From assembly GCA_009937575.1 (NCBI GenBank), contig JAACFI010000008.1, forward strand, positions 1-33,282: DNA of 33,282 bases, read 5' to 3'. Below are positions 1 through 8,114 of the stretch, piece by piece. The stretch comes from Haliea sp. Lineage in GTDB: Bacteria > Pseudomonadota > Gammaproteobacteria > Pseudomonadales > Halieaceae. Position numbers and translations under genes: made by a program. Under the pieces are notes generated by a model that worked only from the letters and a program-made list of their open reading frames with translations, ran no database searches and was not told the DNA's origin. The stretch's first letter is position 1. Every line of letters starts with the position of its first letter.

Positions 1-1604
1 ATGTCGGCGCCGTTGGACACGATGGGAACGGAATTCACTGAAGAGACCTCGCCGTTGACCCAGGCTTCCCTGAGGGCTTTCTCAGCGGGGTCCCACTCGA
101 ATTTCTGTACCCCGTGAGGCGTGTAGTCCGGGTGATGCCCCGCCAGGCCCACGTAAGCGCCATCGGGAGCTCGCTTGATAGGCTTGCTGGCGGGAGCATT
201 GTTGACCACGAAGGCGCCGTAGCCTCCCACCACCACAGATTGCTCCGTTTGCACCGCCTCGGCGTCGTCAAAGCCGATGTCGGCCCGCAACATGCCGGCG
301 ATACGGCGGCTGGGCGCGTTTGGCAGTTGCTGCCAGCCCTCGGGAATCTCGTCGCGCCAGAACAGCACCATGTTCATTACCTCGTCGCCGTCCGTAATTA
401 CCACGAACCTGTCCTCTTCATCGAAGCCCATGAGACTGGCGGTGGAACCGGAGCCCACGTTGACATTCTCGAAGGTGAAGGGTTTACCGGTGGACGGGTC
501 GATGATGTCGTCGAAGGTCACCGTGATAGGGCCCTTGTTGCTGTAGGGCTCCACCCAGGCGCCGTCAGCGGGATCCTTTGACAGCCTCTCGCCGTCCCAC
601 AGGATCTTGTGCATGTGCTGCAGGGAGGGAACCCAGATATTGCCCTTTTCATCGATCGCGGGGCCGTTGCGTACCCAGGTGGCGGCGCCCTGGCTGCGAC
701 CCTGGTCAAGCATGTACTGGTTCCAGGCCGGGGCCACCTCTGCGCCGGTCAACTGCAGGGTGTGGTATTCAGAGAAATCTTGCTTGATCAACACGACCCA
801 GCCGTCGTCGGTGATGGAGATGATCCAGCCGTCATAGGTCATGTTCATGGAATTGAAACCCCCGGTCACCTCCGGCGGTTTTTTCCACTCGGCCTTCAGT
901 ATGATGTCCGATGAGGGATCGTCCGGATCGGCGTCGGCATAAGCCAGGATAGACTCCTTGCCACCGACATACAGAATATTGTCAGAGCTCAGCAGGTAGT
1001 AGACGCCAGCGAGCCCGCCGCCGTAGTACTCCTTGGCCATTGGGATGGTGGTCATGACCGTGGCCAGGCCGGAGTATTTGAAAGTGGGCAGGAAATCCAG
1101 TTTGGAGAATACCTTGTCCGCCTGTTCGGAAGAGATCGGCCCGCCGTTGCTCAGGTATACCGGTGAATGTTCCAGGTGATACTCGGATAGCACATCGAGA
1201 GAATCGTAATCGAGCTTGGAGATGCGCTCTGCACCGTTGCTCCAGATGACCCGCTCGCCGTTGGGGTAGGGCGGGGAGATGGCCGCGCCGAAGTGTCCCG
1301 GACCGAGATGGGTGTAGGTGAGGCCGCCGTTTTCCTCGGACAGGGCCTCGGAAGGTCCGGCGGGACCCGCGTGGTCCACCCCGGTGGTCTGCGCGGAGTT
1401 GATATGGCCGATGGGCAGCACTGAATCTGCCAGGTAGGGATTAGGCGGGGCGTAGTTCGGGCGTGGGCCGGGCGTGGAGGCTCTCTTCGCCGTGGCCGCA
1501 GGCGTCTGGGGACCGCTCGTCGCCGGATCCTCGGCATTGCAGCCAGCGAGTAGCGCCAGCGATATTACCGGGGCCAGTAGTGTTGTTCCAAATTTAGTCA
1601 GCAT
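1..1604 (-). CDS. Beta-propeller-like lipoprotein, partial (C-terminus beyond window)
   Basis: The reading frame is open from an ATG at 1604 to the window edge, giving 534 codons with no stop in view. The start is preceded by AGGGAG. The N-terminus is a lipoprotein signal: a hydrophobic stretch ending in the lipobox L-A-G-C with Cys22, followed by a Pro/Ala/Thr-rich linker to about residue 50. The protein is therefore predicted to be anchored in the envelope. The body has repeated short blocks such as MTYDGWIISITDDG and SGSTASLMGF. These align by eye with the secreted protein encoded at 9337-10971, for example D-G-A-W followed later by FWRDEIP in both. The pattern suggests a beta-propeller, but I do not recognise a named family and assign no reaction. 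It is the last visible gene of the minus-strand operon, 80 nt after the SDR gene. Confidence 0.85.
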   Translation of the reverse strand, partial: MLTKFGTTLLAPVISLALLAGCNAEDPATSGPQTPAATAKRASTPGPRPNYAPPNPYLADSVLPIGHINSAQTTGVDHAGPAGPSEALSEENGGLTYTHLGPGHFGAAISPPYPNGERVIWSNGAERISKLDYDSLDVLSEYHLEHSPVYLSNGGPISSEQADKVFSKLDFLPTFKYSGLATVMTTIPMAKEYYGGGLAGVYYLLSSDNILYVGGKESILAYADADPDDPSSDIILKAEWKKPPEVTGGFNSMNMTYDGWIISITDDGWVVLIKQDFSEYHTLQLTGAEVAPAWNQYMLDQGRSQGAATWVRNGPAIDEKGNIWVPSLQHMHKILWDGERLSKDPADGAWVEPYSNKGPITVTFDDIIDPSTGKPFTFENVNVGSGSTASLMGFDEEDRFVVITDGDEVMNMVLFWRDEIPEGWQQLPNAPSRRIAGMLRADIGFDDAEAVQTEQSVVVGGYGAFVVNNAPASKPIKRAPDGAYVGLAGHHPDYTPHGVQKFEWDPAEKALREAWVNGEVSSVNSVPIVSNGAD

Positions 1605-1684
1605 GATGGGATCTCCCTCTTCTGCCGTCCGCTAATGCGGGGTAGTTTACTGTTTGATGGGCGCGCTCACGGAGTTGGAGACGC

Positions 1685-2449
1685 CTAGAATCGGTCGGGC
1701 CGTATGGCTGCGTCGGTGCCGCCGTCCACCCACATCATCATGCCATGAACGTAGGAGGCATCCTCGCTGAGCATGAAGGTAATCACACCCGCCATTTCCG
1801 CCGCGGTGCCGCGGCGCCCAAGGGGAATGGGGAGCATGTCGAGCATGGGGCCTACCTCCGGATCTTCCTTAAGGGACGCGACCATCGGGGTCTCAGTCAT
1901 CCCGGGTACTATGGCGTTGATCCGCACTCCCAGCGGCCCCCACTCTGAGGCCCGGCGTCGAATGGCGCGGGCCAGCGCGTGTTTTGCGTAGCGGTAGCCG
2001 GCGCCGCGATCCAGTTCCACGATCATCTCCCGGCACTTGTCCTCGTCGCCCTCAAGCAGGGCCAGGACCATCGGGTCCTCGTAGTCGATGTCGAACTGGG
2101 AGGAGTTGGAGACCAGGCCGATGGCGCAGGCGTTGGGCCGCCCTTCCATGGCCGGACGCAGGCCGTCGAACAGGTCGACGGAGCCGAAGTAGTTGAGTGA
2201 TACGGTAAAGTCACCGGGGTGCTGCATGCCGCTGACGCCGGCGGACAGTATGAGTCCGTCGACGGCATTGTCCGTCTTCTCAAGCACCTGGGCGATTGCC
2301 TGCTGACGGCCGTCCCGGGTGGCCAGGTCGGCAATGATCTGCGCGTCCCGGATATCAATGCCGATGACGCGATCACCCATCGTCTCGAATTTTTCCCTGC
2401 AGGCCTGGCCGATGCCGGAGGCGCTGCCGCTGATAATGATATTTCTCAT
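1685..2449 (-). CDS. SDR oxidoreductase resembling 3-alpha-hydroxysteroid dehydrogenase/carbonyl reductase
   Basis: This is a 254-residue classical short-chain dehydrogenase/reductase. The NAD(P)-binding motif GSASGIG lies at residues 8-14, candidate catalytic Ser114 or Ser116 follows, and the YxxxK pair is Tyr152/Lys156. The Asp in GIDIRDA after beta-strand 2 suggests preference for NAD(H). The N-terminal block GIDIRDAQIIADL and the C-terminal block DGGTDAAIRP closely resemble, from memory, the Comamonas testosteroni 3-alpha-hydroxysteroid dehydrogenase/carbonyl reductase (HsdA). That enzyme oxidises or reduces hydroxyl/keto groups on steroids and other carbonyls. The substrate here is inferred only. 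The gene lies 63 nt after the TIM-barrel gene and 80 nt before the lipoprotein gene, inside the minus-strand operon that starts at the OYE gene. Confidence 0.93.
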   Translation of the reverse strand: MRNIIISGSASGIGQACREKFETMGDRVIGIDIRDAQIIADLATRDGRQQAIAQVLEKTDNAVDGLILSAGVSGMQHPGDFTVSLNYFGSVDLFDGLRPAMEGRPNACAIGLVSNSSQFDIDYEDPMVLALLEGDEDKCREMIVELDRGAGYRYAKHALARAIRRRASEWGPLGVRINAIVPGMTETPMVASLKEDPEVGPMLDMLPIPLGRRGTAAEMAGVITFMLSEDASYVHGMMMWVDGGTDAAIRPDRF

Positions 2450-2512
2450 GAGGAATTCTCCTGGAATATGATGTGTCGGTAATCCTGTTTTGTTTGTCGG
2501 TTTCGTAAAAAC

Positions 2513-3361
2513 TCAGGCGGCCCGCTGAATGACCGAGCGCATACTGTCCGCCAACCGCCGGGCCGCCTCTGGCGCCGGTAGTGTCATCAGCTCTGCTGAA
2601 AACACTTCAACGTTAAGCGGCGCGGAGACCCCTGCTTCGTGCAGGGCGCGATAAACCGCGACGGAATCGCTGGCACCCTCGCCGGGCGGCAGGCGCCCCA
2701 TCGCCGTTTCTTCAAGTGGATTGTCCCAGGCCTCGGCCTCCACGTCGTTGAACTGGATGGCGGCAACGCGGGAGGCATCCAGAGTGGCCAGTTGTTCCAC
2801 CGTGCCGCCACTGCGGAAATGGTGCCAGGTATCGATGTTCAAGCCGATGTTCGGGTGGTCCACTGCTTTCACCAGGTCAAGCGCCTGCTGCAGGCTGCCG
2901 ATAGTGGACCAGGGCAGGAACTCCACGGAAACCAGTAGTCCGTGTCCGGCGGCACGATCGCACAGGTCGTGGATCAGGTCCCGGCGCTCGGTGTCGGAGG
3001 CTCTCGTCTTTCCCTGCTGGATGATATTCAGGGTGCGGGCTCCCAGCGTGTCGGCGATTCGGTAGAAATCATCCTCGCCAAAGGCGTGGAAGGCCGCGGC
3101 CATATCATTGGGCTCCATGTCTACCGGCAGCCAGCTGCTGAAGGGATCCAGCTCGGTGACGCGCAGGCCGTTATCGACCAGGATGGCGCGCATATCCGCT
3201 TCACTCAATCCCGCTTCGAGGGCACCCTGGAACAGGGTGGGCCACAGGGAGATGGAGGTGAATCCGGCGCCGGAGGCGGCCTCCGCCAGGCCGCGGAAAT
3301 CTGCCTGGATCAGGCTGCCGCAGCACAGGCCCAGCAGTGTTTGACTATTCATGGTCGACAT
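2513..3361 (-). CDS. TIM-barrel sugar phosphate isomerase/epimerase-like protein
   Basis: The predicted protein is 282 residues of the xylose isomerase-like TIM-barrel / AP endonuclease 2 superfamily. Likely metal ligands sit in the usual strand-end positions: Glu147 (VEFLP), Asp177 with His180/His181 (NIDTWHH) and Glu252 (NVEVFS). The frame stays open upstream to 3589, but that part lies inside the SRPBCC gene and is unlike the family. The ATG at 3361 (or the second one at 3352) fits the family start, and the gene then overlaps the SRPBCC stop by 17 nt, implying translational coupling. Members isomerise or epimerise sugars, inositols and related polyols, and many have been recruited to other catabolic pathways. 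The substrate is not readable here. Confidence 0.88.
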   Translation of the reverse strand: MSTMNSQTLLGLCCGSLIQADFRGLAEAASGAGFTSISLWPTLFQGALEAGLSEADMRAILVDNGLRVTELDPFSSWLPVDMEPNDMAAAFHAFGEDDFYRIADTLGARTLNIIQQGKTRASDTERRDLIHDLCDRAAGHGLLVSVEFLPWSTIGSLQQALDLVKAVDHPNIGLNIDTWHHFRSGGTVEQLATLDASRVAAIQFNDVEAEAWDNPLEETAMGRLPPGEGASDSVAVYRALHEAGVSAPLNVEVFSAELMTLPAPEAARRLADSMRSVIQRAA

Positions 3362-3791
3362 CTGAATTATTGTTGAATTGGGCCGCAAACAGGCCGGAAA
3401 TGCCTTCCGCCAGCGCCTGTACCATCGGCTGCATGGCCTCCACGGCATCGTCCTGGGCGTCGGCGCGGCATTCCCAGTGAATGATGCAGCCCTGATCGGC
3501 GGGTTCGGCACGTACATGGGCGCTGTAATTGCTGAAGCCCGGCATGCCGTCACCCTCGATGGCGTAGCTGAAGGTCCTTGAGGCGTCATCCCGCGCGGTG
3601 AGGCGTTCCAGAATCCACTCCCCGGCTCCGCTGAGCCGCACCTTTCTCAGCATGCCCACACCTTCGCCCTCGACGACGACTTCTTCGATGCCTTCTGTCC
3701 AGGAAAGGTCACCGTAGTTGCGCATGGCCTGCCACACGTCGTCGGCACTGGCTTTAACGGTTAAGTGGTGTTGGCCATGAATGGGAGTCAT
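3345..3791 (-). CDS. SRPBCC (START/polyketide cyclase-like) family protein
   Basis: This 148-residue protein has the SRPBCC layout. An N-terminal strand ([14 protein letters not shown]) leads to the helix-turn typical of 'polyketide cyclase/dehydrase and lipid transport' members. Alternating strands follow, and a long C-terminal helix begins at about residue 113. Such proteins form a deep hydrophobic cavity that binds or acts on lipids, polyketides, steroids or aromatic ligands. There is no signal peptide, so it should be cytoplasmic. Its ATG overlaps the stop of the DUF3604 gene by 4 nt (ATGA) and its 3' end overlaps the TIM-barrel gene, so the three are tightly coupled. A ligand-binding or cyclase/hydratase role is inference. 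Confidence 0.85.
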   Translation of the reverse strand: MTPIHGQHHLTVKASADDVWQAMRNYGDLSWTEGIEEVVVEGEGVGMLRKVRLSGAGEWILERLTARDDASRTFSYAIEGDGMPGFSNYSAHVRAEPADQGCIIHWECRADAQDDAVEAMQPMVQALAEGISGLFAAQFNNNSDVDHE

Positions 3792-6022
3792 TGTTGGAGT
3801 TCCTCTGTCAGGGTTGCTGATTGATTGGTACTTGGCGGCTGGTCCAAAAAAATAGGCGAGGACCAGGCCCGCTCCTGGGCCGGCGCCAGGCAGTCGTCGT
3901 CAAAATCCGTGCGGTAGTCGCCGTAGCAGGGATCAAGTGATTCGACCTTGCCCTGGTTGTCCAGCGAAGGTCTCAGGTTGTCCGCGTTGATTGCCGGCGT
4001 GGGCGCCTGCAGGGCGCGTACGTAGTACACCGTATCCCGGCCATTCGCGGCGTAGTCCGGGTCTTCGAACTGAATCACGCACCCTGCCGGATCCCCGTGG
4101 CATTCGAATCGACGCCAGGGGTCCTCAATCAATTCTTCGATCGGTTCCCCGGGATAGGCCTGGGGCCGGATGCGCACCACCTCGAGGGCACTGATCAGTT
4201 CGCGCTCGTCGGAGGGGTTAAAGCACTCCCCGGCGCATAGGTATTCCAGCCTCTCGCTACCCAGGTTCGCCACGTCTGCGGGGCAGCCCGGCTTCTGTTG
4301 CCAGGCGCCCACGGCACGCACCTCGAATCGAGGGTTCTCGGCCAATTCGGTACCCGATCCCATGGGCAGCCTGCCATCGGGGCCGTTGACCAGGTCGAAC
4401 CACAGCAACATGCGTGGTCCGGAGGTGCCGTAGACCTCCTTGCGGGCCAGGGCGTCCCAGATGTCACGGCGATCGCGGCTGTCAGCATGGACGGCCACGA
4501 TGCCGCCAGGGTAGAGAAAGCTGTTCATGCGCGCCAGGTCCGGAATGGGCGTGGTAGTCTGGATTCGCTTGGGCATCTGGGGGTCTTCCACCTCACCTAC
4601 CAGGCCCTGCATCAGCCCGCCGTAAAAATCGCTGCGCACCCCGCTGGCCTGGGTCATCATACGCCGCTGGTATTGCTTGTAGCCGGTGCCGGGCCGGGAG
4701 GTGTGATCATCGGTCGAGGCAATGAAACCCCAGCGGAAGCGCAGCGGACGACCCTGCTCGTCGGTTTCGTCGAAGTTGGTCAGGGCCATGGCGTACTGGG
4801 AACTCTCCGCGAACACCTGGTTGAAGGCGGGCTTGAAGCAGTCCGGGCACTGGTTGCACTGGCCCCAGTCTGTTGCGGTCGAATCCGGGAATACACCCAT
4901 GTAGCGGTTGCCCGCTTCCACCGCGTACTGGCGGGACAGTTCAACCCGTGACGCGCATTCTGCCTCACTGAGGCCGTCACAGCGCCGGCGCATGATCTCC
5001 CCCGCCTGCCAGCAGCACGGTACGAAATCCCCCTGGGGCTCGGGGCAGCTCAGGCTGCCATCGGCGTTCTCGATGGCCTGTTGGAAGGGGCGGTATTCCT
5101 CGCTGTTGCCGTGCCCTGACATCACCTCCAGAAGCGGTTGTCTCTGGTCCGAGTGATAGCGGATCGCCAGGGCCTTGTCCCAGGTTGCCGTGGGCGGCGT
5201 GTAGGCGCCCCAGGTATTGCCGTGGGGAATGATCATGTGCTCGAAGCCCCACTCGTCCAGCTTGCGGTAGAGGATGTCGGGTGTAGGAGCGTTTTCGTGA
5301 CAGTCGGCGGGCAGGTTCCGGCTGTTGACATCTGTGGGGCAGCCCGGCACCTCGGCGATATCGTCCAGCAACCGGATCAGGTTGGCGTAGGCCCTCCAGT
5401 TCAGTGGGTCGATCAGGCGACCGCGGCCGCTGTTGCGCGACATGGCAAACACGCCCAGGTCGTCCGGTGTGATGCGGGCACTGATGGGACGGTCCGGCAG
5501 TTCATCGTCCGCGGTACCCGGGAAAATTACGTTCTTATGCCCGAAGTGCGCGTTGGCGTCCGTGCGCATCTGGGTCCACTCCCAGCCGGCGAAGGCCACC
5601 AGATCCGGATTGACGGAGGCAGAGGTGGCGTTGCAGGCGCGCACGGTGTCCTTGGTGTCCTGCCAGAATTTGGGTGTCAGCCCCTCGGCGTGGTCGTTGT
5701 AGCTGAAGAAGTCCAGCTTGCCGCAGTAACGGGCAAAGTCGCAGGCGTCGGCCACGGTGTGGATACCCTGCAGGCCCATCATAGGCAATTCCAGGGTAAA
5801 GGCATCGACCGAGTAGGTGCTGTGCACGTGCAGGTCGCCGAACAGGATATGTTTGTCGGTATTCGCTTGCAGGTCGCGGGCCGCTGTATTTCGCCCCTCG
5901 TCGCGAATGGTCACCGCCTCCGGTGACAGGGCTTCACCCTCTACGGTGCCGGCGGGGTGGGGATCACCTCCACAGGCAGGCAACAGGGCTGCGGCGGCGG
6001 CAAGTAGCAGCAGGTGTTTCAT
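3788..6022 (-). CDS. DUF3604 (PHP-like) lipoprotein
   Basis: This 744-residue protein starts with a short lipoprotein signal and the lipobox L-P-A-C, with Cys17 the predicted lipidated residue. The mature part begins a DUF3604 domain, marked by the PHP-type metal-binding motif GDLHVHS at residues 62-68 and the later YNDHAEG with Asp110/His111. A long mixed region follows, rich in Cys pairs (for example CNQCPDC), which suggests a secreted, disulfide- or metal-stabilised fold. PHP-superfamily proteins are metal-dependent hydrolases or phosphoesterases, but the reaction of DUF3604 members is not established. GGAG lies 11 nt before the ATG at 6022. The gene is 69 nt after the VOC gene and overlaps the SRPBCC start. 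The predicted envelope location sets it apart from the cytoplasmic enzymes around it. Confidence 0.9.
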   Translation of the reverse strand: MKHLLLLAAAAALLPACGGDPHPAGTVEGEALSPEAVTIRDEGRNTAARDLQANTDKHILFGDLHVHSTYSVDAFTLELPMMGLQGIHTVADACDFARYCGKLDFFSYNDHAEGLTPKFWQDTKDTVRACNATSASVNPDLVAFAGWEWTQMRTDANAHFGHKNVIFPGTADDELPDRPISARITPDDLGVFAMSRNSGRGRLIDPLNWRAYANLIRLLDDIAEVPGCPTDVNSRNLPADCHENAPTPDILYRKLDEWGFEHMIIPHGNTWGAYTPPTATWDKALAIRYHSDQRQPLLEVMSGHGNSEEYRPFQQAIENADGSLSCPEPQGDFVPCCWQAGEIMRRRCDGLSEAECASRVELSRQYAVEAGNRYMGVFPDSTATDWGQCNQCPDCFKPAFNQVFAESSQYAMALTNFDETDEQGRPLRFRWGFIASTDDHTSRPGTGYKQYQRRMMTQASGVRSDFYGGLMQGLVGEVEDPQMPKRIQTTTPIPDLARMNSFLYPGGIVAVHADSRDRRDIWDALARKEVYGTSGPRMLLWFDLVNGPDGRLPMGSGTELAENPRFEVRAVGAWQQKPGCPADVANLGSERLEYLCAGECFNPSDERELISALEVVRIRPQAYPGEPIEELIEDPWRRFECHGDPAGCVIQFEDPDYAANGRDTVYYVRALQAPTPAINADNLRPSLDNQGKVESLDPCYGDYRTDFDDDCLAPAQERAWSSPIFLDQPPSTNQSATLTEELQQ

Positions 6023-6091
6023 ACTATTGTGCTCCGTCTCGCGGATTTGGCTGTATCAGCGGGGCTGTTCGTCTAATCTATGCGGCTGGCG

Positions 6092-6757
6092 CTAGGCTGC
6101 TTCCGCGATTCGCCGGGTCGGCTTCACCTGGCCAAATAATTTTTTGATGGCGAATTTGGTGAGCTGGGCGAAAACCGCAACCTTGGGTGTGATATCGTCG
6201 AGCTTGAACTCGTAGACGAGTTGGTTTTTGTCGGCCGATTTCACCAGCTTCTCGATTCCCTCGAAGTAGGGCCTGGTGAGGCCGTTCCACTCTATGACCT
6301 CGAGAATCAGGCCCTTATCCGGGTCTTCCATGTAGGACATTCGGGCGAGGCCGTCCACCCCGGAATCGATTACCGCGTCGAAGCCGTGGTCCAGTGCCCA
6401 GTTGTAGGCCTCGGGGAAGTCATCCACCAGTACCGCGTAGTGGTGGACGCCGTAGTTCTGCCGGTCCAGGGCTTCCTTGTACAACCCTGGCGTGTCGCCG
6501 ATCAACTCGATCAGCTCCAGTTGCATATCACCCACATAGGCAAAGGCGATGTTCACCCGGGTGGTGCGGGCTTTCTCCCCCCGGTAATAGGCGTTGTTCA
6601 GGGGTGCGGCGTTGCGGGTGACCAGGAAGGGGCCCACGCCGTATTCCTCGTGCCAGTGTTTAACGGCCGCATCGATATCGTTCACCATATAGGCGATCTG
6701 CTTTGCCGGCCCCATGATCTCGGGGAGTCCGGGGATGTTGCTGAAGTCAGAGATCAT
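6092..6757 (-). CDS. VOC (glyoxalase/extradiol dioxygenase fold) family protein
   Basis: The protein is 221 residues with the vicinal-oxygen-chelate fold. The first module starts at QIAYMVNDIDAAVKHW (residues 20-35). The second starts at YGVHHYAVLVDD (residues 102-113) and ends in the metal-ligand-type LEVIEWN (residues 152-158). Candidate metal ligands are His105 or His106, Glu153, and a Glu near residue 81-84. Family members include glyoxalases, methylmalonyl-CoA epimerases, isomerases and ring-cleaving dioxygenases, so the reaction is open. It lacks a signal peptide. Its ATG overlaps the stop of the OYE gene by 4 nt, so the two are co-translated and may act on consecutive intermediates. 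A helical, Lys/Arg-rich tail extends past the second module. Confidence 0.88.
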   Translation of the reverse strand: MISDFSNIPGLPEIMGPAKQIAYMVNDIDAAVKHWHEEYGVGPFLVTRNAAPLNNAYYRGEKARTTRVNIAFAYVGDMQLELIELIGDTPGLYKEALDRQNYGVHHYAVLVDDFPEAYNWALDHGFDAVIDSGVDGLARMSYMEDPDKGLILEVIEWNGLTRPYFEGIEKLVKSADKNQLVYEFKLDDITPKVAVFAQLTKFAIKKLFGQVKPTRRIAEAA

Positions 6758-7986
6758 GATGCCTTCACCTCCAGGGTCTGCTCGTCGCGATTCAGGGGGC
6801 AGTACACGCCGCCGGGCGCCTCGATCAGGGTAGCGCAGCGGTTGCAGTGGATACAGCCGTTCTTGTAATCGCGATTTGCCATGGCGTTGTTCACGAAGGC
6901 CGGGTCCTTTATCAGGGGGCGACCCATCTGGATGAAGTCGAACCCCTCGGACATGATCTTTTCTACCGAATCGAGTTCCGTGCAGCCGCCGATGTAAACC
7001 ATCTGGCAGTTCACGCGATCGCGGATCTTCCTGGCATCCTCAAGGAAGTACAGTTCCTCGTAGGGGTAGTAGCGAAACATCTTCGAACCGATGAGCCTGA
7101 GGCCGAGGCGCGTGATGGGATTCTTCTCCACTTCGATCAGGCCCTTGTCCAGGGTGTCGCCCCGGAAGTAGACCATGGGATTGAAACTGCTGGTGCCGCC
7201 GGAGCATATGAGGGCATCGATACCCGCCTGGTTCAACATTACAGCGGCCTCCAGGGCATCGTCGAATTTCAGGCCATCCTTTATGCCGTCAGTCATACCG
7301 ATCTTGCCGAGAATGGGGAAATCATCTCCCACGGCCCTGCGTACTGCTTCGAGTACCCGCAGGGGCAATCGCATGCGATTGGCCAGGCTGCCACCGTATT
7401 CATCGGTGCGACGGTTGGTTTTGGGACTGATGAACTGGCTCAGGCCATACCCGTGGCTGAAGTGAATTTCCGCTGCGTCAAAGCCTGTTTCTTTCATTAA
7501 CTTTGCCGCGTCATGATAGGACTGCACCAGGTAATCGATATCCTGGATTGTCATTGCGCCCGCAAAGGGCAGGCCAGCGGGTGCGCCGAGCATGTTGAAC
7601 TGCCGCGACGGTCCCAACGGACGCTTCAGGCGCTGAAGTTTGCGGTTCTTGGAGAAGTTGCCACAGTGGGTCATCTGTCCCGAGATCTTTGCATCGGGTG
7701 CGGCTTTCTTCAGTTCGTTGTTCATGTGGGTAAGGTGGTCGCGAATGCCCTCGTGCATCCACATCATCTGGTCGTTGATGCGACCGTCAGCCTCCGAGGT
7801 ACAGTAACCGATGGTGGTCATGGCGGTGCCACCCTCGACGACCTCCCTGTGAAAATCCAGCAGCAGGTCACCGGGGATACCGTCCGGCGTTTTACCCTCG
7901 TATGTGGCTGCCTTGATAATCCGGTTTTTCAGTCCGAGTTTACCCAGCATGGCGGGTGAAAACGCTTTATCGATGTATTCGCTCAC
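6754..7986 (-). CDS. NADH:flavin oxidoreductase, Old Yellow Enzyme type
   Basis: The 410-residue protein has the OYE TIM barrel. The conserved block SHGYGLSQFISP...NRRTDEYGGSL..NR includes the active-site and FMN-binding residues of the family. Near the C-terminus, Cys378, Cys381, Cys384 and Cys396 make a CxxCxxC-x11-C pattern. It resembles the 4Fe-4S site of 2,4-dienoyl-CoA reductase-type members, but one residue is missing between the second and third Cys of the classic motif, and no C-terminal NAD(P) domain follows. The usual role is reduction of activated C=C bonds. The frame is open to a GTG at 8013, but I choose the GTG at 7986: TGAGG lies 6 nt upstream, and the predicted transcript starts at about 8012. 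It is the first gene of the minus-strand operon and sits behind the shared operator. Confidence 0.92.
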   Translation of the reverse strand: MSEYIDKAFSPAMLGKLGLKNRIIKAATYEGKTPDGIPGDLLLDFHREVVEGGTAMTTIGYCTSEADGRINDQMMWMHEGIRDHLTHMNNELKKAAPDAKISGQMTHCGNFSKNRKLQRLKRPLGPSRQFNMLGAPAGLPFAGAMTIQDIDYLVQSYHDAAKLMKETGFDAAEIHFSHGYGLSQFISPKTNRRTDEYGGSLANRMRLPLRVLEAVRRAVGDDFPILGKIGMTDGIKDGLKFDDALEAAVMLNQAGIDALICSGGTSSFNPMVYFRGDTLDKGLIEVEKNPITRLGLRLIGSKMFRYYPYEELYFLEDARKIRDRVNCQMVYIGGCTELDSVEKIMSEGFDFIQMGRPLIKDPAFVNNAMANRDYKNGCIHCNRCATLIEAPGGVYCPLNRDEQTLEVKAS

Positions 7987-7999
7987 TGCATACCTCAAT

Positions 8000-8042
8000 T
8001 TATGTAGTTGCACTATCTATAATATGTAGTATAATTACATAT
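8000..8042. promoter_or_regulatory. Tandem operator pair A (shared TetR-type palindrome)
   Basis: The strong copy at 8022-8042 reads ATATGTA, 7 nt, TACATAT, with both arms matching. A weaker copy at 8000-8020 reads TTATGTA, 7 nt, TATCTAT, and is offset by exactly 22 bp. The pair sits in the divergent gap between the OYE and acyl-CoA dehydrogenase genes and overlaps promoter elements of both. The same motif recurs at 11549, 17769, 24754 and 30261. Confidence 0.8.
8008..8035 (+). promoter_or_regulatory. Possible promoter for the acyl-CoA dehydrogenase gene
   Basis: A perfect -10 TATAAT lies at 8030-8035, inside the strong operator copy. A weak -35 TTGCAC lies 16 nt upstream. It would give a leader of roughly 73 nt to the ATG at 8115. 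The -35 match is only partial, so this is less sure than the minus-strand promoter. Confidence 0.45.
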
Positions 8043-8047
8043 GTCAA
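8019..8047 (-). promoter_or_regulatory. Sigma70 promoter for the OYE operon
   Basis: On the minus strand a perfect -35 TTGACA (8047-8042) is followed by a 17-nt spacer and -10 TATTAT (8024-8019). Operator copy 8022-8042 fills the spacer and touches both boxes, so a bound repressor would block RNA polymerase. The expected start near 8012 gives a leader of about 26 nt before the GTG at 7986. Confidence 0.75.
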
Positions 8048-8114
8048 GGGGGAGGGGCGGTTTTTGATCCGCGTTGACATCGGCGTAATGAATATTCAGT
8101 CAGGAGTATGGCAC

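Noticed and set aside
3362-3589. N-terminal extension of the TIM-barrel protein
   Set aside because: Lies inside the SRPBCC gene in another frame and encodes Pro/Arg/Cys-rich sequence unlike the family.
7956-8114. Upstream start of the acyl-CoA dehydrogenase with a hydrophobic N-terminus
   Set aside because: It would cross the operator and the opposite gene's start; the ATG at 8115 has a good ribosome-binding site and fits the family.
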